From Sporolactobacillus pectinivorans (GTDB lineage: Bacteria; Bacillota; Bacilli; Bacillales; Sporolactobacillaceae), in NCBI RefSeq assembly GCF_002802965.1, contig NZ_NXGA01000001.1:2199871-2263870 (forward strand): a DNA stretch of 64,000 bases, given 5' to 3'. The notes beneath the pieces were generated by a model. The model had not been told where the DNA came from. It searched no databases and was given only the letters and a program-made list of their open reading frames with translations. Shown piece after piece: positions 56,204 to 64,000 of the stretch (the first letter of the stretch is position 1; each line of letters begins with the position of its first letter). The translations under genes were made by a program, and so were the position numbers.

Positions 56204-57277
56204 TTACTTATCTTTCTTGGAAAAAAATGATTGGGTTTGATCAATCGGGATCGGATAAAATGTAGGCTGGCCCAATGCTTTCAAGTAAACGAGATGAAGC
56301 AGGTTTCCATGATTCTTTTTATCATTTTTTAATTTCTCTATAAAAGCCGGCGTGCCAATCAACACTGAATTTAACGGCAATCCTACGGCTTGTAATCTCT
56401 CTGTCAGCAGATCTGTTATACCCTGAGGCGACAAGCCGCAATTTTCAAAAAGTCGGGTTAACTGGACCATTCCAATACTGATTGCTTCGCCGTGGGCTAA
56501 TTTCCCGTCAGACAGTAATTCAATTGCGTGGCCGATCGAGTGGCCAAAGTTTAAAAATTGCCGGTGCCCTTTTTCTTTTTCATCCTCCATGACAACGCTC
56601 GCTTTATACGCAACACTCCTGTAAATCAATTCATATCCGTACTTGAGAATATCTTCCGGCTGATTAATCTGTTCAATCATTTGCCAAAAAGAGCCCCCTG
56701 CGAGTGCCGCCATTTTGACTATTTCAGCGTAACCTTCAACGACATAACGTTGTGGCAGTGTCGCTAACATATCAGGATCAATGAAAACAGCGTCTGGTTG
56801 ATAAAAGGTTCCAACCATATTTTTTCTCATATCCAGATCAATTGCCGTTTTACCTCCGACACTGCTGTCTACCTGTGCAAGTGTTGACGTGGGCATCTGA
56901 ATCAGTGCCAGTCCCCGCATAAACGTTGAAGCCACAAAGCCCGCCAGGTCGCCCACAACACCGCCGCCTAATGCCAGCACGCTGTCTGTCCTCGTAAAAT
57001 GATCAGCGGCCAATTTCTGATATAAGTGAACAGCTGTTTGCCAGGTTTTCGAGGTTTCTCCCGCCGGCACGGGATAAGCTTTCACAGTAAATCCCGCAGT
57101 TTTTAATTCTTTCACCACTTGTCGCTCATATAACGGCGCTACATTACTGTCGCTGATCACGGCAATCTTGCGTGATGTCCAGAGCTGTGAGACGAACATT
57201 CCTATGTGGTTTAATAGTCCCCTTTCAATTCGCACAGTATATCGTTTTTGGGGTAAATCCACTTGAACGTTCTCCAT
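56204..57277 (-). CDS. aroB: 3-Dehydroquinate synthase
   Basis: A 357-residue NAD- and metal-dependent enzyme that closes DAHP to 3-dehydroquinate, step two of the shikimate pathway. Seen: the NAD loop LALGGGVVGDLAGFVAS (about residues 101-117), TLAQVDSSVGGKTAID and the metal site HRQFLNFGHSIGHAIE. ATG follows GGGAGGGCTGACT and begins two bases after aroF, so translation is coupled. Last gene of the tkt-aroF-aroB operon. Confidence 0.95.
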   Translation of the reverse strand: MENVQVDLPQKRYTVRIERGLLNHIGMFVSQLWTSRKIAVISDSNVAPLYERQVVKELKTAGFTVKAYPVPAGETSKTWQTAVHLYQKLAADHFTRTDSVLALGGGVVGDLAGFVASTFMRGLALIQMPTSTLAQVDSSVGGKTAIDLDMRKNMVGTFYQPDAVFIDPDMLATLPQRYVVEGYAEIVKMAALAGGSFWQMIEQINQPEDILKYGYELIYRSVAYKASVVMEDEKEKGHRQFLNFGHSIGHAIELLSDGKLAHGEAISIGMVQLTRLFENCGLSPQGITDLLTERLQAVGLPLNSVLIGTPAFIEKLKNDKKNHGNLLHLVYLKALGQPTFYPIPIDQTQSFFSKKDK

Positions 57278-57279
57278 AG

Positions 57280-58281
57280 TCAGCCCTCCCAGGAATCCAT
57301 CAATTGCCTGAGTGCAAAAACATGTGCGCTCATCGCTAAGTAGTTATCTGGTTTTAACGCTTGAGGACCATCGGAAAAGGCATGTTCCGGGTCGTCGTGT
57401 ATTTCGACGATCATCCCACTCGCGCCGCTTGCTGCACCTGCATAGGCCATTGGAGCGACCAGATCCCATGCACCAACCGCATGACTTGGATCCACAATAA
57501 TCGGGTAATGAGTCAGCTTTTGCAAAACGGGCACGGCTCCCAAATCAAAAGTATTGCGGGTGTATTTGTTATCAAATGTGCGAATGCCACGTTCAATCAA
57601 CATAATGTTGTGGTTACCCCCACTGGCAATGTATTCCGAAGCATTGAGCAGATCATCAATCGTTGCGGCCAGTCCTCGTTTCAGTGCGACCGGAATCCGC
57701 GTTTTACTGACCGCTTTTAATAACGAGAAATTCTGCATATTGCGGGCGCCAATCTGAAATACATCTGTGTACTCGGCGACCATTGGTACATGGGTTTCAT
57801 CCATTACCTCGGTAATCACGTCCATTCCGTTTTCATCAGCTGCTTCACGCAAAAATCGTAAACCCTCTTCACCTAACCCCTGAAACGAGTATGGAGTGGT
57901 GCGCGGTTTGAACGCCCCGCCGCGCAATAGTGTTGCGCCGCCTTGTCTAGCAACTTTTGCCATGCGCCGTATATGCTCTTCCGATTCAACGGAGCATGGT
58001 CCGGCCATCATCGTGAAATCACTGCCGCCAATCTGCGAATGCGGTAATTTGATCCGTGTGTCTTCCGGATGAAACATGCGGCTGCCCAGCACATAGGTTG
58101 ATGTCTTCATCTTCACTTGGTCAATCGCTGCGGATTCCTGATCTGTAAAATCAAAGTGATCCAGATCAATCACGGCCAGATAGTTGTTATTCACAAAGAC
58201 CTGTTTACGCATTCGGGCAAATTTTACTTTGAGTTCATCAACAATTGTTGTGTTTATTGGTTGTTTTAATTGAATAATCAT
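57280..58281 (-). CDS. aroF: DAHP synthase, type I-beta with ferredoxin-like regulatory domain
   Basis: A 333-residue enzyme that condenses phosphoenolpyruvate and erythrose-4-phosphate, the first shikimate step. The N-terminal domain (about 1-75) resembles the ferredoxin-like ACT-type regulator of Thermotoga-like enzymes, and the barrel holds MMAGPCSVES, GGAFKPRTTPYSFQG and IIVDPSHAVG. The regulatory domain suggests allosteric control by an aromatic amino acid as well. It lies 18 bases after tkt, with AGGGAAAAAGG before ATG. Confidence 0.94.
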   Translation of the reverse strand: MIIQLKQPINTTIVDELKVKFARMRKQVFVNNNYLAVIDLDHFDFTDQESAAIDQVKMKTSTYVLGSRMFHPEDTRIKLPHSQIGGSDFTMMAGPCSVESEEHIRRMAKVARQGGATLLRGGAFKPRTTPYSFQGLGEEGLRFLREAADENGMDVITEVMDETHVPMVAEYTDVFQIGARNMQNFSLLKAVSKTRIPVALKRGLAATIDDLLNASEYIASGGNHNIMLIERGIRTFDNKYTRNTFDLGAVPVLQKLTHYPIIVDPSHAVGAWDLVAPMAYAGAASGASGMIVEIHDDPEHAFSDGPQALKPDNYLAMSAHVFALRQLMDSWEG

Positions 58282-58299
58282 CCTTTTTCCCTCACTTAG

Positions 58300-60348
58300 T
58301 TAGATAATTTTTTTATTTCTGCCCCAGTCAAAATCATCAGGTGGTATTTCTTTCGCCAATTTCCGATAGCTGGCTACCACGTGTTCCACTTTGAATCCGT
58401 ATGCCGGAATAAGGTCTCCCGCAGCACCACTGGCGCCAAATGTATCGATACCTAAGCTGACGCCATCCAGTCCGACGAAACGTTCCCAGCCAAGTGTGGT
58501 CCCCATTTCTATAGAAATCCTTCGGCGTACTCGAACGGGTAATACGGATTCACGGTACGTACGGCTTTGCCGGTTAAACCGATCAAAACTTGGCATCGAT
58601 ACCACCGAAACATCATAACCCTCATGGGATAAAACCTGCTGGGCGTTCATGGCCAATTGAACCTCGGAACCCGTTGCGATTAAAATGCCGTGAGGCACCG
58701 TTCCATTTTGTGGAGAGAGAACGTACCCCCCGCGATGAACGCCGTCTTGCGCTAACTGTACAGTGTTTTTCAAAACGGCCAATTTCTGCCGGGACAGGAT
58801 CAACACTGTTGGATGATCTGTAGATTGCAGCGCCGCCTTCCATGCCTCCACCGTTTCATTCGCATCAGCAGGCCGAATCACCGAAACATTGGACATTGCC
58901 CGCAGGCTCATTAAATGCTCAATAGGTTCATGGGTCGGCCCATCTTCTCCGACTGCAATGGAATCATGAGTGAAAATATAAATTACGGGCAGCTTTTGCA
59001 GTGCAGCGAGCCGAATAGCGGCGCGCATGTAATCAGAAAAGACGAGAAACGTCCCGCCAAAAATTCTGCTGCCCCCGTGCAACATGATACCATTTAAAGC
59101 CGCCCCTTCAGCAAACTCACGCACGCCAAATGCAATGTTGCGCCCGGATCGATTGACAGCAGTAAACAAGTCCTCATCATCCATGTTGGTTTTATTGGAA
59201 CTGGCCAGATCGGCGGATCCGCCCCACAAGAATGGAATTTTATGAGCCAGAGCCTGAATCGCGCTATGACTTGTATCGCGACTTGCAGCACTTGTGCCCA
59301 CTTGATACTTGGGTAAAACGTCCTGCCAATTTTCCGGCAATTGATGATCCAGTGACTGTTTCAATTGCTGTGCGAGCGTAGGTTGACGGATCGCCAATGC
59401 TTCAACTCGATGGAGCCACTGTTCTTCCGCAAAGGTGCCGCGCTGTGCAACCGTTCCTTGAAAACGATCATAAATCCCTTGGGGAACCGTAAATTCGGGA
59501 AAGTTCCAATTTAATCGTTTCCTTAGCTCCACTATTCCTGTCGCACCAAGCGGCGCGCCATGAACCTTATTTGTGCCTTGATTCGGGGCACCAAATCCGA
59601 TCACGGTCTTTATCTCAATAATCGTAGGTTCAGCTGTTTGTGTTTTCGCTTCGATAATCGCTGCGTCAATGGCTTCTAAATCATTGCCGTCTTCAACACG
59701 TTCATAGTGCCAGCCATAGCTTTCAAAGCGTCCGCAAACATCATCTGTAAACGAAAGATGGGTTGGTCCATCCAGTGAGACAGCATTTGAATCATACAAA
59801 ACGATTAATTTGTTCAACTTAAGATGACCCGCCAAACTGGCCGCTTCGTGGGAAATACCCTCCATCAAATCCCCATCCCCACATAACACAAACGTATGAT
59901 GGTTGACCACTTTAGTTGGTCCCCGATTATATCTCGATCCTAAGTGGGCTTCAGCCATAGCCATACCGACAGCCATGCCCAACCCTTGTCCTAATGGGCC
60001 TGTTGTCGCATCGACACCACTGACGACACCAAGCTCCGGATGCCCCGGTGTATGGCTGTGAAACTGGCGAAACTGCTTTAAATCGTCAATCGACAGTTGA
60101 AATCCCGCCAAATGCAGCAAACTGTACAGCATCGCTGAACCATGACCTGACGATAGAACAAAGCGATCGCGGTTAAACCATTGAGGATCCTTAGGATTAA
60201 TGTGTAAATGATTGCGCCATAATACATAAGCCATCGGTGCTGCACCGAGTGGCAACCCCGGGTGCCCTGAATGAGCACGTTCAATACTCTCACAACTCAA
60301 CATCCGAACGGCATTCACACTTAATTGATCGATTGCGTCAAACTTCAT
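58300..60348 (-). CDS. tkt: Transketolase
   Basis: A 682-residue thiamine-diphosphate enzyme that makes erythrose-4-phosphate from glycolytic intermediates. Seen: [21 protein letters not shown] start ([17 protein letters not shown]), the ThDP motif [32 protein letters not shown] (span about 158-189), and [23 protein letters not shown] at 60348 follows GAGGTGG, and a GTG at 60360 lies inside that site. It starts the operon after an attenuator leader of about 390 bases. It is probably an extra, pathway-specific copy. Confidence 0.95.
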   Translation of the reverse strand: MKFDAIDQLSVNAVRMLSCESIERAHSGHPGLPLGAAPMAYVLWRNHLHINPKDPQWFNRDRFVLSSGHGSAMLYSLLHLAGFQLSIDDLKQFRQFHSHTPGHPELGVVSGVDATTGPLGQGLGMAVGMAMAEAHLGSRYNRGPTKVVNHHTFVLCGDGDLMEGISHEAASLAGHLKLNKLIVLYDSNAVSLDGPTHLSFTDDVCGRFESYGWHYERVEDGNDLEAIDAAIIEAKTQTAEPTIIEIKTVIGFGAPNQGTNKVHGAPLGATGIVELRKRLNWNFPEFTVPQGIYDRFQGTVAQRGTFAEEQWLHRVEALAIRQPTLAQQLKQSLDHQLPENWQDVLPKYQVGTSAASRDTSHSAIQALAHKIPFLWGGSADLASSNKTNMDDEDLFTAVNRSGRNIAFGVREFAEGAALNGIMLHGGSRIFGGTFLVFSDYMRAAIRLAALQKLPVIYIFTHDSIAVGEDGPTHEPIEHLMSLRAMSNVSVIRPADANETVEAWKAALQSTDHPTVLILSRQKLAVLKNTVQLAQDGVHRGGYVLSPQNGTVPHGILIATGSEVQLAMNAQQVLSHEGYDVSVVSMPSFDRFNRQSRTYRESVLPVRVRRRISIEMGTTLGWERFVGLDGVSLGIDTFGASGAAGDLIPAYGFKVEHVVASYRKLAKEIPPDDFDWGRNKKII

Positions 60349-60438
60349 CTTTAATCCCACCTCGTACGTTAGTTATCGTTCTACAGCTATATCTACAGCA
60401 CGTTTTCACCGCCCGTCTGCCGCGCATATCGCGTATGC

Positions 60439-60470
60439 AAAAAGCCCCACGGTTGTCAGTAAACCGTGGG
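60439..60470 (-). terminator. Second leader terminator upstream of tkt
   Basis: CCCACGGTT pairs with AACCGTGGG around a 7-base loop, then GCTTTTT on the minus strand. It lies between the attenuator and the tkt ribosome site. Confidence 0.8.
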
Positions 60471-60510
60471 ACTTTAAGAAACCACCCCAACAAAATGGGG
60501 GTATAAAAAA

Positions 60511-60554
60511 GCCACACAGCTTATTGACAATTCTCATTGCAACATCTATGTGGC
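60511..60554 (-). terminator. Attenuator terminator of the tkt-aroF-aroB leader
   Basis: Minus strand GCCACATAG pairs with CTGTGTGGC (G-U allowed), with inner TTG-CAAT/ATTG-CAA pairing, then TTTTTTA. Its 5' arm contains TAGATG, which can pair instead with the preceding leader segment at 60594-60604. Confidence 0.75.
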
Positions 60555-60593
60555 TTCGTTTTTAATGGATATACAAAACGACTTTGGCCAGAA

Positions 60594-60645
60594 TAGATGC
60601 AAACGCGTCAGTGTTTGCATCTACCCCGTTCGTAGCTGCAAACAC
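60594..60645 (-). promoter_or_regulatory. Mutually exclusive leader hairpins
   Basis: On the minus strand, segment 1 (60645-60632, GTGTTTGCAGCTAC) pairs with segment 2 (60624-60611, GTAGATGCAAACAC) at 13 of 14 bases. Segment 2 also pairs perfectly over 11 bases with segment 3 (60604-60594, GTTTGCATCTA). Segment 1 begins at the last base of the leader stop codon, so a ribosome there would block it. Confidence 0.8.
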
Positions 60646-60713
60646 TAGCTAAACCAACCAAAGTAATAATATCGATTCAATTGTGAGTTCAAGCATCGTT
60701 TGGCAGATATCAT
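60645..60713 (-). CDS. Aromatic-rich leader peptide of the tkt-aroF-aroB attenuator
   Basis: A 22-residue ORF: it starts MISAKRC, runs to NRYYYFGWFS and stops at TAG. Six of the seven residues Y-Y-Y-F-G-W-F are aromatic. ATG at 60713 has AAGGAG at 60722-60727, eight bases away, a very good ribosome site. It lies 24 bases after a predicted transcription start and its stop overlaps the first RNA-switch segment. Scarcity of charged Tyr, Phe or Trp tRNA would stall ribosomes on this run. The role is inferred from this arrangement. Confidence 0.85.
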   Translation of the reverse strand: MISAKRCLNSQLNRYYYFGWFS

Positions 60714-60743
60714 TCTAAAAACTCCTTGAATTTGTTGAAATAA

Positions 60744-60772
60744 AATATAACAATTAACCGGAGAACTGTCAA
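60744..60772 (-). promoter_or_regulatory. Promoter of the leader and tkt-aroF-aroB operon
   Basis: Minus strand: -35 TTGACA (60772-60767), 17-base spacer, -10 TATATT (60749-60744). The likely start point is near 60737. Confidence 0.85.
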
Positions 60773-61321
60773 GCTATTTAAAAAATATGGCTTTTGTAAA
60801 ATAATGGATAACCTATTTTTCGTGAAAAATCCAGCGATCAATTTCCTCTTCCCGATAGCTCCTAAACACCCCTTCTGCCTTAAACACCGCATGAATCAAA
60901 AAGGATGAGGTTCCCATAATCAAATGATATGTGGCCATGGTCGGGATTGACACAGCTCCATTTTAATTATTCTTTATGCCCCGTATCACTAGCTTTGTCA
61001 GGATGTTTAAAGGGAAGATGGATATTTCTACAATCTCTGAACTGAGAGGCCTTTCAATTGAAAAAATGAATGGACTGAAGAAAGCGATCAAATAGCGTCC
61101 GAAAAACATTTGAAATATCTTAGATATCGGTTAGTCAATTAGATTATAAAAAGAGGGCAACATCCCTTTATTTTTCAGGGATGTTGTCTTATTGATTTCA
61201 AAGTGCTCCCGCATGATCCGTACAATGATATGTGGCCGCTGTTAAAGTGACAGAATCGCGATTTTGGAATAGATATTTTTTTATGATTCAATTTTTCAAC
61301 GATTCTTCCGTCATCCTGCAG
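60773..61321. other. Intergenic region between the tkt leader and hemQ
   Basis: About 550 bases. It holds a 39-codon plus-strand frame (60976-61095) with no convincing ribosome site, possibly a gene remnant. A clear hairpin follows: GCAACATCCCT with AGGGATGTTGT at 61157-61187, with a T run on the minus strand, probably terminating hemQ transcripts. No other feature seen. Confidence 0.5.
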
Positions 61322-62065
61322 TTATTCCATCATCTTCGTAAATCGGTCATTATCTAAAAACGTGCCGACATAGAAAGAACCAAATTCTCCAAACCGGGCA
61401 CTGACTTCATCAAAACGCATTTCATAAACGAGTTTCTTAAACTGAAGCACATCATCGGAAAACAGGGTGACCCCCCACTCCCAGTCATCAAACCCAACCG
61501 ATCCGGTAATCACCTGCTTAATTCTCCCGGCATAGCTTCTGCCGATGCGGCCATGGTTTTTCATCATTTCACGGCGCGCATCCATCGGAAGCATGTACCA
61601 GTTATCCTGCTGTTCCCGTTTTTTATTCATCGGATAAAAACAAAAATAGTCTGTCTTTGGAAGAATCGGTTTCAACCGCGTCTGAACGCGCGGATTGGCG
61701 TACGGATCTCCGCCGTCTTTGCCGAGATAATTGCTCAGTTCAATCACTGACACATAGGAATAGGTTGGACTAGTTACTTCCGCAAACTTCGTTTTGTTAA
61801 ACAGTGTTTCCAGCTCATTAAGCTCCTCCATTGTCGGCCTTAACCACATAAACATAAAGTCTGCTTTTTGACCGATAATAGAGTAGAAGGCGTAACTCCC
61901 CTCTTTATTCTCCTCATTTTGACTTAAATGATCGACAAACTCCTTGAATTCCTGCATGGCGGTCTGCCGTTCCGTAGCAGAAAGAGCTCTCCATTTCGAC
62001 CAATTGATGGTTTGAAAGTCATGCAGGCAATACCAGCCATCCAGTGTTTCTGCTGCTTCTGCCAT
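61322..62065 (-). CDS. hemQ: Coproheme decarboxylase (HemQ)
   Basis: A 247-residue chlorite-dismutase-fold haem enzyme. It performs the last step of the coproporphyrin-dependent pathway of Gram-positive bacteria, converting coproheme to haem b. The region [34 protein letters not shown] (span about 147-180) holds the catalytic Tyr, Lys and the proximal His. It lies 68 bases downstream of hemH on the same strand. Confidence 0.93.
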   Translation of the reverse strand: MAEAAETLDGWYCLHDFQTINWSKWRALSATERQTAMQEFKEFVDHLSQNEENKEGSYAFYSIIGQKADFMFMWLRPTMEELNELETLFNKTKFAEVTSPTYSYVSVIELSNYLGKDGGDPYANPRVQTRLKPILPKTDYFCFYPMNKKREQQDNWYMLPMDARREMMKNHGRIGRSYAGRIKQVITGSVGFDDWEWGVTLFSDDVLQFKKLVYEMRFDEVSARFGEFGSFYVGTFLDNDRFTKMME

Positions 62066-62132
62066 ATACTGTTCATCCTCCGATTTAACGTTTAAATTAG
62101 CTGTACATCTTTTTATTAGCTATGGTATCCGC

Positions 62133-63077
62133 TCACGCATTGATCTGACTCAGCTCGGTTATTTTCTTAGTCACCGCGTCAGCAAGACTTTCAATGAACT
62201 GTGGATGGACATTGGGCATTTCCGGACGGTAATATTGAACACCCAACTCATTTGTTAATTTTTTACATATTTGATCATTATCATAAAGCACTTCCAGGTG
62301 CTCGGCAACGAAACCAATCGGACAGTAAACGTAGAATTCATAGCCCTTTTCTTTATAAAGACGCCGCGTCAGATCCTGCACATCCGGTCCGATCTATGGC
62401 TCGCCTGTCTTTCCGGCGCTTTGCCAGCCGATCGCGAAGTTTTTCAGATGGGCCAGTTCTGCAATCAGCTGCGCCGTTTTTTTGACTTGATCCGGATAAG
62501 GGTCGCTGCCGGCCAGAATTTTTTCCGGAAGACTGTGTGCGGAGAAAATAACGACCGTTTTTGAGACGTCTTCAATCTTTGTCATCACTTTATTTACTTG
62601 TTCCGCCCAGAATGAAATAAATTGGGGTTCATCGTACCAGGAATTAATGGCATAAATTTTCGGACCGCCCGATTTCTGTGCCGTTACCTGGGCCCGGTCA
62701 TTATAGGCCTTGACACTGAACGCTGAATAATGAGGCGCGAGAATGAGGCTGACCGCTTCTTCCATCCCGTCTTTTGCCATCTGTGCCACCGCATCCTCGA
62801 TGAAAGGCGTTGTATGTTTCATACCAAGATATAGCTTAAACGTCCTGCCGTTGGTTTTCTGATTCAGCCTGTCGGTTAATTTCTCTCCCTGCTCGCGGGT
62901 AATTCGGGCAAGAGGCGAAACGCCGCCAATTGCCTGATAACGGCGCTTTAAGTTATTCAGCAAAACTTCCGAAGGCTTTTTTCCGTGACGGATATGCGTG
63001 TAATAGGCTTCCACCTGATCTAGGTTTTCCGGAGTCCCGTAAGCCATTATAAGTAATCCAGTTTTTTTATTTTCCAC
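62133..63077 (-). pseudogene. hemH: Coproporphyrin ferrochelatase (HemH/CpfC) interrupted by TAG
   Basis: Inserts iron into coproporphyrin III. GTG at 63077 follows GAGGAG. The first part (to 62394) has [12 protein letters not shown], the catalytic His region IFSAHSLPE and ends at [11 protein letters not shown]. Then comes an in-frame TAG (62394-62396), where homologues have Trp (EPW-LGPDVQDL). The same frame continues [21 protein letters not shown] through [14 protein letters not shown], which holds a conserved active-site Glu, to 62133. So the gene is complete except for TGG to TAG. A truncated product would lack catalytic residues. Pseudogene, suppression or sequence error are all possible. 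Confidence 0.85.
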
Positions 63078-63465
63078 AAAAAATCCACTCCTCGAATGTA
63101 CAAGTATCAAATTAAGAGCGTACAAAGCATTTATATTAAAAAATTGGATAGAACCCGTCCCTTGCAAAGATTAAAAAACACGCAGAAAATATAACAAATA
63201 TGGTTTTCTGCTATATAGTACACATTTATTAGGAAAATTTTTACGCTTCAAATCTATATGAATAAAAATGTTACCCGCTCAACAGGCCCTAAATAGATCA
63301 ACTGAGCCGTGCAGGAGGTGAAAAAAAGAGATTTTTCACGTAAAATATGACAAGGGATCTCACCCGAAAACCATACTGGCAAATCCGTAAATAAGAAAGA
63401 CAGCCTGTCTGGTCTCACTGCCCAAATTGAATGAGAAGACGTCTACATCTATTAGTTTGAAAGGA
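63078..63465. other. Divergent intergenic region between hemH and hemE
   Basis: About 390 AT-rich bases between divergent genes, presumably with promoters for both, though none is clear-cut. A perfect hairpin GTGAAAAA with TTTTTCAC lies at 63318-63339, overlapping a GGAGGTG that looks like a ribosome site without a following ATG. Confidence 0.45.
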
Positions 63466-64000
63466 ATGAGACAACTGTTTAATGATGTTTTTCTAAAAGC
63501 GTGTCGAAAAGAGACTGTTCCTTATACACCGGTCTGGTTTATGAGACAGGCGGGGCGCTATCAGGCTGAATACAGAGCCATTCGCGAACGTTATTCTTTT
63601 TTTGAAATTAGCCGCCATCCGGAGCTCTGTGCGCAGGTGACCCGGCTTCCGGTTGAAAAGCTCGACGTTGACGCAGCGATCCTTTTTGCCGATATCATGA
63701 CACCGCTCAAAGCAAGAAAAATTGATGTTGAGCTGGTTGAAGGCGTCGGGCCCGTATTGAGTCAGCCGGTCCGTTCAGGAGTAGACTTTGCTCATTGGCT
63801 GCAACTGGATCCGGTCCGCGATCTGCCTTTTGTTATGGATACGATCGAATTGCTGCATCAGCAGCTGAACGTGCCGTTGATCGGCTTCGCCGGCGCCCCA
63901 TTTACCCTGGCCAGTTATCTGATTGAAGGCGGCCCCTCCAGGAACTATCATCAGACAAAGGGATTTATGTATGCACATCCCGATGACTGGTCGGCGTTGA
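63466..64000 (+). CDS. hemE: Uroporphyrinogen decarboxylase (partial, runs off the window)
   Basis: The first 178 codons of HemE, which decarboxylates uroporphyrinogen III to coproporphyrinogen III. Family motifs seen: TPVWFMRQAGRYQAEYR (about residues 22-38, with the Arg contacts), DVDAAILFADIMTPL, LIGFAGAPFTLASYLIEGGPS. ATG at 63466 is the likely start, but AAAGGA touches it directly; TTG at 63457 is the alternative. It is divergent from hemH, unlike the hemEHY operon of B. subtilis. Confidence 0.93.
   Translation, partial: MRQLFNDVFLKACRKETVPYTPVWFMRQAGRYQAEYRAIRERYSFFEISRHPELCAQVTRLPVEKLDVDAAILFADIMTPLKARKIDVELVEGVGPVLSQPVRSGVDFAHWLQLDPVRDLPFVMDTIELLHQQLNVPLIGFAGAPFTLASYLIEGGPSRNYHQTKGFMYAHPDDWSAL

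Noticed and set aside
60482..60502. T-box element upstream of tkt
   Set aside because: GGGGTGG at this point resembles part of a T-box, but the ACCGCG continuation, specifier loop and Stem I motifs are absent. The leader peptide explains the region better.
60710..60892. 60-codon minus-strand ORF across the tkt promoter
   Set aside because: It includes the -35 and -10 boxes and ends where the leader peptide begins. No ribosome site.
1..64000. CRISPR arrays, rRNA or tRNA genes, intact insertion sequences, prophage
   Set aside because: I found no regularly spaced repeats, RNA gene signatures, transposase genes or phage structural genes in the window.

Overview
The window comes from a spore-forming, low-to-mid GC member of Bacillota, and most resembles Bacillales of the Sporolactobacillus type (an inference). 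The evidence is a Bacillus-order core block (yppE, recU-ponA facing ypoC-nth-dnaD-asnS-aspB-ypmB, then panD-panC-birA-cca-mgsA-dapB-mazG and a ypjC-like gene), a SpoIIP-family protein, the coproporphyrin-dependent haem genes hemQ/hemH/hemE, and lactobacillus-flavoured additions such as a XerS-type recombinase and a tkt-aroF-aroB cluster. No rRNA, tRNA, CRISPR array or intact insertion sequence was seen.

Region by region. 1-10 kb: ferredoxin-NADP reductase, an acetyltransferase and a nucleotidyltransferase-like/methyltransferase fusion, an IolT-like sugar transporter that seems to start at ATT, a MarR regulator with a candidate operator, an EXLDI-family gene next to corA, a peroxiredoxin, an SRPBCC protein and xpt. 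10-19 kb: a more AT-rich accessory stretch with a XerS-type recombinase, repeated TTTTACGTAGTAAT-like sites, an MFS exporter, an SDR, a DUF975 membrane protein, a CatE-like dioxygenase and a chemoreceptor. 19-26 kb: SpoIIP, an MbcS-like acyl-CoA synthetase, and a TPP-riboswitch-controlled ykoEDC thiamine-precursor ECF transporter. 26-42 kb: the conserved Bacillus block, which lacks panB, dinG and the bacillithiol genes found at these places in B. subtilis. 42-56 kb: coaW, rarD, a ferritin-like protein, an amidase, acetyltransferases, a MerR-type DNA-binding protein, small membrane proteins, a PAP2 phosphatase, an alpha/beta hydrolase interrupted by a TAG codon, a dicarboxylate carrier, a YczE-like protein and a frameshifted toxin-like relic. 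56-61 kb: tkt-aroF-aroB. 61-64 kb: hemQ, a hemH interrupted by TAG, and the start of hemE on the other strand.

The most notable item is upstream of tkt-aroF-aroB. A strong promoter is followed by an unlisted 22-codon leader ORF with the run Tyr-Tyr-Tyr-Phe-Gly-Trp-Phe just before its stop. Right after the stop come three RNA segments that can pair in two mutually exclusive ways, then a terminator and a second terminator. This is the layout of ribosome-mediated attenuation, here sensing aromatic amino acids. The operon it would control supplies erythrose-4-phosphate (transketolase) and performs the first two shikimate-pathway steps. In Bacillota this class of operon is better known for T-box or TRAP control, so a peptide attenuator here appears unusual.

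Other points for a second look are two in-frame TAG codons in otherwise intact genes, two genes whose best-supported start is ATT, a structured leader before panC, and the unexplained repeats and palindromes near the recombinase, EXLDI, MarR and MerR-type genes.
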